Assembly (NCBI RefSeq): GCF_003399445.1
Contig: NZ_QUQO01000002.1
Location: forward strand, 380,290-444,289
DNA from: Parvularcula marina
Lineage (GTDB): Bacteria > Pseudomonadota > Alphaproteobacteria > Caulobacterales > Parvularculaceae
Direction of reading: 5' to 3'
DNA: 64,000 bases
Position numbers and translations under genes: made by a program. Of the stretch, positions 35,235-44,083 are shown piece after piece (position 1 is the stretch's first letter; each line of letters begins with the position of its first letter). The notes beneath the pieces are model-generated. The model was not told the origin of the DNA and did not search any database. It saw nothing but the letters and a program-made list of their open reading frames with translations.

Positions 35235-36959
35235 ATGGCTATCAAATACCTGCTTGCAAGTTCAGTTCTCGCCCTGACCCTCGCTGCCTGTGGCGGTAAG
35301 GAAGAGGCCCCTGCAGATGCGGCCGCCACCGGCACGCCGGAAATGGCGGACAAGGCCATGACGGATGAGGTGATGGTTGCCTCGACCGAAGAGCTGGAGA
35401 TGATGCGGGACGAGATCGCCATCATCGACATGGCGCCTGACACATCGTTCCTGACGGCGGAAGAAAAGCAGGTCGTGAACCTCCTGATCGATGCCGCCGA
35501 GCTGATGAGCGAGATTTATCTGCGGCAGGTCAGCGAAGAGAATCCCGCCTGGCGCACCGAAATTGCCGCCAGCGATATTGATAACAAGGCGCTCCTGTTG
35601 GAGCTCTTCGATCTTCACTTCGGGCCGTGGGACACGCTCGATCACTTCAAGCCCTTCTATGGCGGCATGGAGCGCCCCGAAGGCGCAGCCTTTTATCCGG
35701 CTGACATGACGCGCGAAGAGTTCGACGCATGGATCGAAGCGCATCCGGGTGATGAGGAAGCCTTCAATAGCTGGTACACGGTCATTCGCCGGACCGAGGA
35801 TGGCGGCCTGAAAGCCATTCCTTATTCTGAGCATTATGCCGAATGGCTGGTCCCTGCGGCGACCAAGCTGCGCGAAGCTGCCGAGATCACGACCAATGAG
35901 AGCCTCAAGCGCTTCCTGACCCTGCGGGCGGAGAGCTTCCTCACCGATGATTATTATGAATCCGAAATGGCGTGGATGGACCTTGATGGCCCGATCGAAG
36001 TCGCCATCGGCCCTTATGAGGTTTATACGGACGGTCTCTTTGGCACCAAGACCGCCTTTGAGGCGTTCATAACGGTACGTGATCCGGAAGAGAGCTCGGC
36101 GCTCGACAAATACAAAGGGATGCTCCGCGATATGGAAGCAAACCTGCCGGTCTCGGATGACTACAAGAACTTCAAGCGCGGTTTTGAATCCCCGATCTCG
36201 GTTGTCGATCAGGTCCATGGCGGCGGCGACAATGTGCCGGGCGTCCAGACGATTGCCTTCAACCTGCCGAATGATGAGCGGGTGCGCGAAGCCAAAGGCG
36301 CCAAGAAAGTCCTCCTCAATAATGTGATGGGCGCGAAATTCGACCGCATCCTCGAGCCGATGGCCGAGCATGTGCTGGTCGAGGAGCAGGCTGGCCTCTT
36401 GATGCAGAAATATATGGGTATGGAAACGCTGTTCCATGAACTCAGCCACTCGCTCGGGCCGGGGACGATTATGATCGATGGTGAGGAAACCACCGTCAAT
36501 GCTCAGCTCAAGGAGCTTTATTCGACCATCGAGGAAGGCAAGGCGGATGTGATGGGCGCCTATAACATCCTCTATATGATGGAGCTGGGTGAACTGCCGG
36601 TCGAAGAAAAGGAAGCTTTCCTTGCGACCTATTTCACCGGCAATTTCCGCGCGATGCGGTTTGGCATAAACGAAGCCCATGGTGGCGGGGCGGCCTATCA
36701 GTACAGCTTCTTCAAGGAGCAGGGCGCTTTCGAGGTCGATGAAGAAACCGGCAAATACCGGATCGATTTTGCCAAGCTCGAACAGGCGATCAGTGATCTG
36801 ACGGCCAAGATCGTCATGCTGCAGGGCGACGGCGACTATGACGCGGCGAAAGCCTTCCTCGATGGCTATCGCGTGCTCGACGAGAATGCCGAAAAGGTCA
36901 TCGCATCGATGACCGACATCCCGGTCGACATCCAGCCGGTCTATCCCGACGCGATCTAA
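35235..36959 (+). CDS. M49-like (dipeptidyl peptidase III-type) lipoprotein peptidase
   Basis: This 574-residue protein is a secreted zinc metallopeptidase. The start is a lipoprotein signal (LTLAAC). An acidic stretch is followed by a largely helical domain, then the zinc site H401-E402-L-S-H405 (LFHELSHSLGPGTI) and a downstream EEGKADVMGAYNILYMMELGE supplying the likely third ligand. The motif context matches the M49 (DPP III) clan, but the site is a canonical HEXXH rather than the six-residue HEXXXH of true DPP III. A plant NUDIX-fused M49 protein has a comparable spacing. The substrate is unknown; periplasmic peptide hydrolysis is inferred. The ATG at 35235 follows AAGG. An UUCG-loop hairpin lies 13 bases past the stop. 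Confidence 0.8.
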   Translation: MAIKYLLASSVLALTLAACGGKEEAPADAAATGTPEMADKAMTDEVMVASTEELEMMRDEIAIIDMAPDTSFLTAEEKQVVNLLIDAAELMSEIYLRQVSEENPAWRTEIAASDIDNKALLLELFDLHFGPWDTLDHFKPFYGGMERPEGAAFYPADMTREEFDAWIEAHPGDEEAFNSWYTVIRRTEDGGLKAIPYSEHYAEWLVPAATKLREAAEITTNESLKRFLTLRAESFLTDDYYESEMAWMDLDGPIEVAIGPYEVYTDGLFGTKTAFEAFITVRDPEESSALDKYKGMLRDMEANLPVSDDYKNFKRGFESPISVVDQVHGGGDNVPGVQTIAFNLPNDERVREAKGAKKVLLNNVMGAKFDRILEPMAEHVLVEEQAGLLMQKYMGMETLFHELSHSLGPGTIMIDGEETTVNAQLKELYSTIEEGKADVMGAYNILYMMELGELPVEEKEAFLATYFTGNFRAMRFGINEAHGGGAAYQYSFFKEQGAFEVDEETGKYRIDFAKLEQAISDLTAKIVMLQGDGDYDAAKAFLDGYRVLDENAEKVIASMTDIPVDIQPVYPDAI

Positions 36960-36971
36960 AAGCGGGCTCAT

Positions 36972-36995
36972 CTTCCCCCGCTTCGGCGGGGGAAG
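36972..36995. terminator. UUCG-tetraloop hairpin, convergent junction
   Basis: CTTCCCCCGC and GCGGGGGAAG pair perfectly over ten bases around TTCG, one of the most stable RNA loops. It lies between the converging M49-like and ELM1 genes. No T-run follows on either strand, so it may act as a transcript end or 3' protector for both. Confidence 0.65.
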
Positions 36996-37007
36996 TGCTG
37001 AAAGCGG

Positions 37008-37976
37008 CTAGCGGCCCATCCGCCTGAGGATCTCTGCCGCTGCGCGATCCGTTTCGCGTAACGGCTCATACGTCCACTGATCGTCGGGGCCGCAATGCGG
37101 TTTCAGGATATTCCGGTCTTCCAGCGCCTGATGAAATCGCTGCCATTTGGGTGCTCCTCCTTCGAGGGGGAGCATGTGGATCGGCTTGCCGGTAAAGGCC
37201 GCGTCGGTGAGCATGTTCGCGCTCTCGCCGGTCACATAGAAACGCTCGGCCACCCCCAGCATCCCAAAATAGGGATTGACCACGCGGCCCACCGGCTCGC
37301 CGTCCCAGATCCATGCGTCCGGCAGGGCTTCGCGCAAATGATGTTTCACAAATTCCGGTGTGCGTCGGGATGGGGTGATGAGGAGGCGATAGCCTTCATC
37401 CTCTGCGGCCGCGAGGGCTTCTAGCATCAGGGTGGTGACGGGACCTGTCATCTGGTAATCCTTGCTGTCCCCGCCGATCAGCACCGCCGCATAACGCTGG
37501 TCTTCATCGAGCCCCAGATCCTCGATCAGCATACCAGCTTCCGTCCGTAGACGGTTTTCCTCAAGCCGGTTCGGGGACCCCAGGATCGGGAAGACATTAT
37601 CGCCCTTCAACTCATCATGTTCGGGCGGGATGACGAGATCAAATCCGCCGAGCCGCGCGCGCGGATCCTGCGTCTGCACGACCATGGGCACATGACGCTT
37701 CATCTCGATCGAGAGCGGCACGACGCGGCGCCCGCATCCGATCCAGAGATCGGGCCAGGGCGGGTCCAGCGAATCAGAATCAGCCGACAGCCGCGACAGA
37801 GATGGTCCCATCAGCATACGCGGCAGTCGGTCAAAGGGCGCGCGAATCGCGATGCGTTTGCGCTCGATATAGGCAGGGGTCAGGCGCGCCACGGCCTCGG
37901 CAAGGCCCATCACCTGGTTCTCCATGCCGGCCCGGCCGTCCGAAACGGCCCAGATCAGAAGTGGTGTCTCTCCCAT
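37008..37976 (-). CDS. ELM1/GtrOC1-family putative nucleotide-sugar transferase
   Basis: This 322-residue protein belongs to the family that includes plant ELM1 and bacterial COG3660 proteins. Visible markers are LLIWAVSDGRAGMENQVMGLAEAV at the start, PDLWIGCGRRVVP, the central VQTQDPRARLGGFDLVIPPEHDELKGDNVFPILGSPNRL and a late VTGESANMLTDAAFTGKPIHMLPL. The fold is glycosyltransferase GT-B-like. Bacterial members are often near lipopolysaccharide or cell-envelope genes. Here a lytic transglycosylase lies nearby, but no clear pathway is shown. It is divergent from holC. The 50-base gap leaves little room for two promoters. Confidence 0.88.
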   Translation of the reverse strand: MGETPLLIWAVSDGRAGMENQVMGLAEAVARLTPAYIERKRIAIRAPFDRLPRMLMGPSLSRLSADSDSLDPPWPDLWIGCGRRVVPLSIEMKRHVPMVVQTQDPRARLGGFDLVIPPEHDELKGDNVFPILGSPNRLEENRLRTEAGMLIEDLGLDEDQRYAAVLIGGDSKDYQMTGPVTTLMLEALAAAEDEGYRLLITPSRRTPEFVKHHLREALPDAWIWDGEPVGRVVNPYFGMLGVAERFYVTGESANMLTDAAFTGKPIHMLPLEGGAPKWQRFHQALEDRNILKPHCGPDDQWTYEPLRETDRAAAEILRRMGR

Positions 37977-38026
37977 GGCAAGGTCTCTAGCCTTGGCAGG
38001 TTACCAAGGGCTATCTTCTTTCACTC

Positions 38027-38467
38027 ATGACCGAGATTCTGTTTTACCATATTGAGCGCGGGTCGCCTTCCGACGTCCTGCCGGGGCTGCTGGAACGCAC
38101 GCTGTCACGCGGCTGGACGGCGGTCGTCCGCTGCCGGGATGAGGGCGAGTTGCGGGCGCTCGACGATCATCTCTGGACCTATCACGACGAAAGCTTTCTG
38201 CCGCATGGTGCGGGCGCAGCCGATGAGCGCGTGCCTGTCTGGCTGACGACCGGGGATGAATTGCCAAAGGGCCGCGATGTCCTCTTTGCGCTGTCGGCGG
38301 AGACGTTTCGTCCCGAGGGATTAAACGGGTTGACCCGTGCGGTGCTGATGTTTGGCGCGAGCGATGCGCCTGCGGCCCGCGAAGCCTGGAAGGCGGTCAA
38401 AGGCGCAGGCGCCGAGGCCACCTATTGGAAGCAGGACGAGGATGGCCGCTGGGTGAAAGCAGGCTAG
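38027..38467 (+). CDS. holC: DNA polymerase III chi subunit
   Basis: This 146-residue protein is the chi subunit of the DNA polymerase III clamp loader, which contacts single-strand DNA-binding protein. MTEILFYHIERGSPSDVLPGLLERTLSRGWTAVVRC, LWTYHDESFLPHG, PVWLTTGDE and AVLMFGASDAPAAREAWKAVKGAGAEATYWKQDEDGRW match the family in order. It is a single gene between two minus-strand genes, and its stop is only four bases from that of the lytic transglycosylase. Confidence 0.95.
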   Translation: MTEILFYHIERGSPSDVLPGLLERTLSRGWTAVVRCRDEGELRALDDHLWTYHDESFLPHGAGAADERVPVWLTTGDELPKGRDVLFALSAETFRPEGLNGLTRAVLMFGASDAPAAREAWKAVKGAGAEATYWKQDEDGRWVKAG

Positions 38468-38471
38468 CGCC

Positions 38472-40754
38472 TTATTCGCTTTCCCCTTCGGCCTCGACTT
38501 CTTCGCGCAGCTCATCTGTGTCAGGAATATCGCTCTCGCCCTCGATGGCGTTATCGAGATGAAGGGGCGGAAAGATCAGCCCTTCGAAGACTTCCTGTGC
38601 TCGCGTCCGCGATTTCGGAATGCTGAGCCCGTTCTGGCCGAATGTCGGCTCAGGATCGGCAAGTGACGCTTGAATCATCAGGCGCGGGGAGGGCGGCATG
38701 ACGCCGATCGCATCTCGATTGCCGCCGCCGCGCGTGATGTCGGCGAGGATGCCGGCGCCGAGCGGCTGGCCTTCAATTCGTGAACGGTAGACTTGCGTAT
38801 TCTCGGTCACGCGCATGATGTAATTGCGGGTTTCAGAGAAAGGGACGAGCTCGATCCAGTCGATTGGGTCGACATTAGGATCGCGCGGATCGCCATATTC
38901 CTCAACCCAGCGGTCGACCCGGTGAGGGCCCGCATTATAGGCGCCCATCACCATGATATAGCTGCCGTTGAAACGGTCGAGCAGGTGGCTGAGATGCGCA
39001 GCCCCAAGCGTCATGTTGTAGTCAGGATCAGACAGAAGCCGCGAGGATGAGAAGGGCAAACCCTCCTTACGCGCCGTAATTTGAGCGGTCGAGGAGAGAA
39101 GCTGCATCATGCCGCGGGCGCGGGCGCTCGAATAAGCGCGCGGATTAAATTCTGACTCCTGACGCGACAGGCCGAGGATCAGGGGTGTCTCGACATAACG
39201 GGCTGCGCTGTCGGGTACGGAGTAAAGCGGATAGATGACATGCGGGACTTCCGCGCCATTGTTCCGCGCGACCTTGCCGCCGCGAACGGCGAGATAGGTT
39301 TTCCGCTCACCGATCACAAGATCATAATAGGCAAGGACTTCACCCTCGCTCTGGATCTGATCATCAAGTGCACGAGCGAACCGGTCGAAATGCACGTCCT
39401 CACCGATTTCGGCAAGAATATGCATGGCGTGAACCATGGGCCGCGCTTCAAAGACAGTCAGGTCATTGGCGTCAGGTTCTGCGGGGGCCTGTGGGAAGAT
39501 CACCTGCGGTGCATCGGGGCCGAGTTCCTGCAAAGCGAGCTGACCATAATAGGTATACGGATAAGCCCCGGCGACAAGATAGTGCTGGCGGGCCATGCTC
39601 TCTTCACCGGCGGCAGCGAAGGCCCGGCCGAGCCAGTATTCGCCGCGCGAACGGCTGATTGAAGAAGTCACGCCTGTCGCGAGGAAGGCAAAATGCGCCT
39701 TGGCCCGTTCCGCATCACCGAGGAAGCGGAGCGCGACCCAGCCGGCCATGAATTCGGCTTCGGCAAAATCGGCGCCATCCTCGAGCCCTGAATAGGCCGA
39801 CAGGATATAGGCATCTTCAAAGCGGGCATTCTTCAGTGCCCAGCGCGCGAGCAGCTTGCGTTCATAGAACCAGGCGCCGGGGTCTCGCAGGCTGACAGGA
39901 TCGAGGGGGGCGAGCCCGGCATAAGTGATCGCGAGGGGCTCCTGGTCCATCCGGCGGTAATGACGAACAGCGGCGAGGAGCACGCCGGCATCCTGCTGGC
40001 TGTCCGCAGGCAGATTATTGTAAAGTGACGGCGCATTGCGGTCATTGAGGAGGAATGCAATCCGGGTCAGGGCCTCGGCCCGCCGCTCGGATGGCACATA
40101 GTTGAGAATCCGTCTGGTGGCGGTTGCGCGAATATCAAAAAGCTGCCGGTCCGCTTTCTCCCAATGGTCCTGCGGGCTCAGAAAACCGCCATAGGCATTG
40201 AGCAGATCGGTTTCCTGCCGCGAGGTGTGGTTGAAATTGATCCATGCCGCCTTGATCTGGGCAGTGGCTGCATCGCGATTCCCCCGGCTGAGGAAGGCGC
40301 GGGCCAGCTGGAGGTGGCCGTCAGAAGTAACCGGGTCGCGCTTGTCAAAGAAGGCGAAGATTTCCTCGGCAGGCGTTGCGTCCGTGAAGGAGTCCTCAGC
40401 CTTTTCGCGAAGTCGCCGTTCATCCGGCCAGCCATAATTCTGATCAAGGAACCGGCTGATCTCAAGAGAAGACAGATTGTCGGCAGAGGACCGCAGATAG
40501 GCCCAGTCTGCGACAGCTCGGGCTGTCGGCGCATCTATCTGAGTTCGAAGGACATTCGCCAGATCATAATTCCGGCGCTCAAGCGCTTCGAAAACCGAGC
40601 GCAGCTTCCCTTCATCGATGGACGAAATATAAGGCGATTCCGGTGCCGGCGGTTTGAGGGTCGGCAAAGGTGGAACCTTCGCCAGGGTAACGCCACTGGA
40701 AAGGACTAAAAACACTGAAAAAAGAACGGCTTGCAATCGTCTAATGGCGCGCAT
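38472..40754 (-). CDS. Soluble lytic murein transglycosylase (Slt-like)
   Basis: This 760-residue periplasmic enzyme cleaves the glycan strands of peptidoglycan. A signal peptide of about 25 residues leads into a long alpha-superhelical domain (about 40-500) with repeated Ala/Leu/Arg helices (DRRLFD, RRAEALTRIAFLLNDRN). The catalytic domain holds SRQESEFNPRAYSSARARGMMQL with catalytic Glu533, then GAYNAGPHRVDRW and YIMRVTENTQVYRSRI. The C-terminus ends in an acidic tail. Family length is standard. It is convergent with holC and divergent from dapA. The slt-dapA-smpB neighbourhood is common in alphaproteobacteria. Confidence 0.96.
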   Translation of the reverse strand: MRAIRRLQAVLFSVFLVLSSGVTLAKVPPLPTLKPPAPESPYISSIDEGKLRSVFEALERRNYDLANVLRTQIDAPTARAVADWAYLRSSADNLSSLEISRFLDQNYGWPDERRLREKAEDSFTDATPAEEIFAFFDKRDPVTSDGHLQLARAFLSRGNRDAATAQIKAAWINFNHTSRQETDLLNAYGGFLSPQDHWEKADRQLFDIRATATRRILNYVPSERRAEALTRIAFLLNDRNAPSLYNNLPADSQQDAGVLLAAVRHYRRMDQEPLAITYAGLAPLDPVSLRDPGAWFYERKLLARWALKNARFEDAYILSAYSGLEDGADFAEAEFMAGWVALRFLGDAERAKAHFAFLATGVTSSISRSRGEYWLGRAFAAAGEESMARQHYLVAGAYPYTYYGQLALQELGPDAPQVIFPQAPAEPDANDLTVFEARPMVHAMHILAEIGEDVHFDRFARALDDQIQSEGEVLAYYDLVIGERKTYLAVRGGKVARNNGAEVPHVIYPLYSVPDSAARYVETPLILGLSRQESEFNPRAYSSARARGMMQLLSSTAQITARKEGLPFSSSRLLSDPDYNMTLGAAHLSHLLDRFNGSYIMVMGAYNAGPHRVDRWVEEYGDPRDPNVDPIDWIELVPFSETRNYIMRVTENTQVYRSRIEGQPLGAGILADITRGGGNRDAIGVMPPSPRLMIQASLADPEPTFGQNGLSIPKSRTRAQEVFEGLIFPPLHLDNAIEGESDIPDTDELREEVEAEGESE

Positions 40755-40858
40755 GTCGAACCCGAAAACTTCCCCTCAACTCTCTAGCATGCCTTGTGCC
40801 AAAGCGACACAGCAGTCTGACGCTTGCCCGTTTTCGCAGGCAGGACTACGGCGATGAC

Positions 40859-41764
40859 ATGACATTCTCAGTATCATCAACCGCCGACTGGATCCGCGGT
40901 TCCATCACGGCCCTTGTGACACCGTTTCACCACGGCGCCGTAGCCTATGACACTTATCGTGACCTGATCGACCGGCAGATAAAGGGCGGCACGCACGGCA
41001 TCGTTCCTGTTGGCACCACGGGCGAGACCTCGACGCTCAATGAAGAAGAGCATGTCGAGGTCATCCGCTGCGCGGTCTCTGCGGCAGACGGACGGATCCC
41101 GGTCATTGCCGGGGTCGGATCGAACGATACGGCAACCTCGATCATGTTGGCCGAAAAGGCGCAATCGGCCGGTGCCGATGCGTTGCTGGCGGTGACCGGC
41201 TATTACAATAAGCCCTCACAGGATGGCCTGATCGCGCATTTCACGGCGCTGGCGGATTCAACCGACCTGCCGATCATTCTCTATAATGTTCCTGGACGGA
41301 CGGCCTGCGACATCGCGGTCTCGACCATGAAAGTGTTGGCGCGCCATCCGGGCATCGTTGGGGTCAAGGATGCAACAGGCAATCTTGCCCGTGTCGCGCA
41401 GCAGCGGCTCGCCTGCGGCTCGGATTTCATCCAGCTTTCCGGTGAGGACGCAACAGCCGTCGGCTTTAACGCTATGGGCGGCACGGGGTGCATTTCGGTG
41501 ACCTCGAATGTCGTGCCGGATCTCTGCGCGCTGATGCAGACCGCCACGCTTGAAGGTCGCTGGGAAGAAGCCCGCGAGCTGCAGGACCGTCTGACACCAC
41601 TCGCCGAGGCGCTGTTCATGGATACGAGCCCCGGGCCGACCAAATATGCGCTCGCACGCCTTGGTCTGTGTCAGGAGGAGTTGCGCCTGCCGCTGGTGCC
41701 GGCTTCGGAGAAGGCGAAAATCGCCGTCGCCAAGGCGTTAGAAGGCCTCGGGCTGATCGACTAG
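40859..41764 (+). CDS. dapA: 4-hydroxy-tetrahydrodipicolinate synthase
   Basis: DapA condenses pyruvate with aspartate semialdehyde, the first committed step of lysine and meso-DAP synthesis. The 301 residues carry the Schiff-base lysine, Lys170 (GVKDATGN), Tyr142 (LYNVPGR), the GTTGET substrate loop near 52-57 and GYYNKPSQDG. The start at 40859 is chosen because family similarity begins there, although the frame extends upstream; the upstream ribosome site is weak. DapA supplies peptidoglycan precursors, and the divergent neighbour is a lytic transglycosylase, so both act on wall synthesis or turnover. It is followed after four bases by a DUF1697 gene. Confidence 0.97.
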   Translation: MTFSVSSTADWIRGSITALVTPFHHGAVAYDTYRDLIDRQIKGGTHGIVPVGTTGETSTLNEEEHVEVIRCAVSAADGRIPVIAGVGSNDTATSIMLAEKAQSAGADALLAVTGYYNKPSQDGLIAHFTALADSTDLPIILYNVPGRTACDIAVSTMKVLARHPGIVGVKDATGNLARVAQQRLACGSDFIQLSGEDATAVGFNAMGGTGCISVTSNVVPDLCALMQTATLEGRWEEARELQDRLTPLAEALFMDTSPGPTKYALARLGLCQEELRLPLVPASEKAKIAVAKALEGLGLID

Positions 41765-41768
41765 CGCG

Positions 41769-42308
41769 ATGCCTCATCGCATCTGTCTACTTCGCGGGAT
41801 TAATGTCGGGGGACGCAACATCGTCCCCATGAAGCCGCTCTGTGCCATGCTCACCGAGCATGGCTATAGTGACGTGAAAAGTGTCATCCAGAGCGGCAAT
41901 CTGGTTTTCGACGTGCCCGCAAAGCGCAGTGATGCGGCGCTGGCGGCAGAAATTTCAGACCTCATCGAGAAGGACTTTGACGTCAAGCCACGCGCATTCG
42001 TCCTCAAGGAAGCCGCTTTCCGGTCAACGATCGAGGACAATCCTTTCGCGGATAGGCCGGACGCGGAGAAATCCGCTCATTTCTGGTTCCTCGATGGCAA
42101 GCCAGCCTCATCAGGGCTTAAGAAGCTTGAGGAGCTCCAAACGGATAGTGAGAGTTTCGAGCTCAATGGACCTGTCTTCTATCTTCACGCACCGGATGGG
42201 ATCGGCCGGTCAAAACTGGCAGAAGTCGTTGAGAAGGCGCTGGGTGTACCCACCACAGCGCGAAAACTCTCTACGCTTTTGAAAATGCTGGCCTTGCTTG
42301 AGGGCTGA
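41769..42308 (+). CDS. DUF1697 family protein
   Basis: This 179-residue protein is DUF1697, recognised by LLRGINVGGRNIVPMKPLCAMLTEHGYSDVKSVIQSGNLVFD at the start. HFWFLDGKP and the C-terminal KLAEVVEKALGVPTTARKLSTLLKMLAL segment also fit. The function is unknown. It is four bases after dapA and 70 bases before smpB, so it is probably co-transcribed with dapA. In many alphaproteobacteria dapA is followed directly by smpB, so this gene appears as an insertion. Confidence 0.92.
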   Translation: MPHRICLLRGINVGGRNIVPMKPLCAMLTEHGYSDVKSVIQSGNLVFDVPAKRSDAALAAEISDLIEKDFDVKPRAFVLKEAAFRSTIEDNPFADRPDAEKSAHFWFLDGKPASSGLKKLEELQTDSESFELNGPVFYLHAPDGIGRSKLAEVVEKALGVPTTARKLSTLLKMLALLEG

Positions 42309-42378
42309 TCGCATTTGCAGAGCGCTGCAGGGCTCCCTATGTTCTGCGGCTCCCACTAATCCTGAGGACTGCTGAACC

Positions 42379-42876
42379 ATGGCCCCGCCAAAAAAGAAGA
42401 AAAACGAGCCGGGCCGGAAGGTGATCGCTGAGAACCGCAAGGCGCGCTTTGAATATCACATCAACGAGACATTCGAGGCGGGGATCGTCCTGAGCGGCAC
42501 CGAGGTCAAAGCCCTGCGTGAAGGCCAGGCGAATATCGCGGAGAGCTATTGCGCACCTGAGGCGGGGCCGAACGGCACCGAAATCTGGCTCGTGAATGCA
42601 AATATCCCCGAATATTCGGCCGGGAACCGGGAAAACCACACGCCGAAGCGGCCACGGAAGCTGCTTTTGTCCCGCAAGGAGATCGGCGTCCTGACCGGCG
42701 GGGTCGAGCGCAAGGGCTTCACCGTTGTGCCGCTAAAGCTCTATTTCAATGATCGCGGCATGGCCAAACTCGAGATCGCGCTCGCCGAGGGCAAGAAGCT
42801 CCACGACAAGCGCGATACCCAGAAAGAGCGCGATTGGGGCCGCCAGAAACAACGTCTCTTACGCGAAAGAGGCTAG
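42379..42876 (+). CDS. smpB: SsrA-binding protein SmpB
   Basis: SmpB carries tmRNA to stalled ribosomes. The 165 residues begin with a basic tail, then [44 protein letters not shown], the OB-fold core, and end with the Lys/Arg-rich tail [27 protein letters not shown] that mimics the codon-anticodon helix. The length is typical. The tmRNA gene itself was not found in the window. A 179-base structured leader of the cold-shock gene follows. Confidence 0.97.
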   Translation: MAPPKKKKNEPGRKVIAENRKARFEYHINETFEAGIVLSGTEVKALREGQANIAESYCAPEAGPNGTEIWLVNANIPEYSAGNRENHTPKRPRKLLLSRKEIGVLTGGVERKGFTVVPLKLYFNDRGMAKLEIALAEGKKLHDKRDTQKERDWGRQKQRLLRERG

Positions 42877-42913
42877 GCGCCAGCTACCGATTTCGATTGC
42901 GTCAGCCCCCGGA

Positions 42914-42932
42914 GCCCCGTAATATTTGGGGC
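42914..42932 (+). terminator. Hairpin after smpB
   Basis: GCCCC and GGGGC pair around GTAATATTT, 38 bases past the smpB stop. It is short and lacks a T-run. It is probably a weak end of the smpB message or the start of the cold-shock leader structure. Confidence 0.4.
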
Positions 42933-42939
42933 ACTGAAA

Positions 42940-43055
42940 GACTGCTTGGCGACGGACTACCGGCGGAAGACCGCCTCCTACCCGATCTGACTTTCTACCC
43001 CTTGCCGGCCCGGTGGTCGGGGCGGATGGGGCAACCGGGTAAGGAGAAACGCAAA
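42940..43055 (+). promoter_or_regulatory. Structured leader of the cold-shock gene
   Basis: Directly before cspA-like, CCCGGT (near 43009) and ACCGGG (near 43033) can pair across a GC-rich loop of about 20 bases. This places the AAGGAG ribosome site (near 43040) just outside the stem. Cold-shock genes often have long leaders that refold with temperature. That use here is inferred, with no consensus cold box seen. Confidence 0.35.
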
Positions 43056-43265
43056 ATGGCGACCGGTACCGTTAAATGGTTCAATACCGAAAAAGGCTTC
43101 GGCTTCATCAAACCGGATGAGGGCGGCAATGACGTCTTCGTTCACATCTCCGCTGTCCAAGCGGCTGGTCTTCAGGGTCTCAAAGACAATCAGAAGATTT
43201 CCTACGAACTCGTCACGGATCGCCGTGGACGTTCGTCTGCTGGTGAGCTGCAACTGCAGGACTAA
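43056..43265 (+). CDS. Cold-shock domain protein (CspA-like)
   Basis: This 69-residue protein is one cold-shock domain, an OB-fold that binds single-strand RNA or DNA. MATGTVKWFNTEKGFGFIKPDEGGNDVFVHISAV contains the RNP1 (KGFGFI) and RNP2 (VFVHIS) motifs. The C-terminal half is NQKISYELVTDRRGRSSAGELQLQD. AAGGAG lies eight bases before the ATG. It is followed by a strong terminator. The CspA type is common in alphaproteobacteria; the exact paralogue cannot be told. Confidence 0.96.
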   Translation: MATGTVKWFNTEKGFGFIKPDEGGNDVFVHISAVQAAGLQGLKDNQKISYELVTDRRGRSSAGELQLQD

Positions 43266-43289
43266 CTGGCACGCGAAAGCGAGCAATTG

Positions 43290-43323
43290 AAAGGCGTGGC
43301 GGGCGACCTCCACGCCTTTTTCT
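43290..43323 (+). terminator. Terminator after the cold-shock gene
   Basis: AAAGGCGTGG and CCACGCCTTT form a perfect ten-base stem with a ten-base loop, followed by a T-run (TTTTTCT). It begins 25 bases after the stop. Confidence 0.93.
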
Positions 43324-43393
43324 ATGCCACATTGCAGAATTATGAGGGTAAGGAAGGCTTTTGAGAGTGCCTGACCTCCTCTAAAGCGTCCTC

Positions 43394-44083
43394 ATGAATC
43401 TGTGGGAACGAATACTTACTCTTCTTGAAGAGGCGCATGACCGCACGCTTGGCGCGGTCATGGAAAATCTTTCCGCCCGGCGCCTGCGCAAGGACTCGGC
43501 GGTTTTCTCAATCGCGCTGATTGCCCTTTCGGCAAAGATGGCCAAAGCGGATGGCATCGTCACCGACGATGAAGTGGAAGCCTTCCGAAGCTTCTTCTCT
43601 TATCCGGCTGAGGAAGAGAGCAAGGTCCGGACGGTCTTCTCTCTTGCCATGGAAGATGTCGCAGGCTTTGGCTCTTACGCTAAACAGGTCGCCCGTCTTT
43701 ATAAGGACGAACCGGCTGTCCTCGAAGACGTGCTCGATTGCCTCTTCTTCGTCGCGCTCGCCGATGGGGTCGCTCATCCCAAAGAGATGGATCTCCTGCG
43801 CGACGCGGCGGACGCTTTCGGGCTGAACAAGACCGCGTGGCGGCGGATCAAAGCCGGTCATCTGGGAACGGATCATGAAGATCCGCATGTCATCCTCGGC
43901 GTCGAGCATGGCGCGGAGCTTGCCGAGATCCGCAAGGCCTATATGTCACTGGTCAAAGAGAACCATCCTGATGCACTGATCTCGCGCGGCGTGCCGCCAG
44001 ACCTCGCGCGGATCGCCGAGCATCGAATGGCAACCATCAATGCCGCCTATGAGAAGATTCAGGCAGAGGCTGCCGGGGCATGA
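43394..44083 (+). CDS. TerB-DnaJ (DjlA-like) co-chaperone
   Basis: This 229-residue protein joins an N-terminal TerB/tellurite-like helical domain (about 35-150, with FSIALIALSAKMAKADGIVTDDEVEAF and CLFFVALADGVAHPKEMDLLRDAADAFGL) to a C-terminal J domain (about 165-229). The J domain keeps the HPD loop in VKENHPDALIS. This is the soluble DjlA-type layout; no membrane helix is seen at the N-terminus. It likely recruits DnaK. It overlaps the PhzF-family gene by four bases (ATGA), so the two are translated together. Confidence 0.93.
   Translation: MNLWERILTLLEEAHDRTLGAVMENLSARRLRKDSAVFSIALIALSAKMAKADGIVTDDEVEAFRSFFSYPAEEESKVRTVFSLAMEDVAGFGSYAKQVARLYKDEPAVLEDVLDCLFFVALADGVAHPKEMDLLRDAADAFGLNKTAWRRIKAGHLGTDHEDPHVILGVEHGAELAEIRKAYMSLVKENHPDALISRGVPPDLARIAEHRMATINAAYEKIQAEAAGA

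Noticed and set aside
35262-36971. A 569-codon open frame on the minus strand opposite the M49-like peptidase gene
   Set aside because: It mirrors the codon bias of the GC-rich plus-strand gene. The plus-strand protein has a lipobox and zinc site; the antisense product has no recognisable domain.
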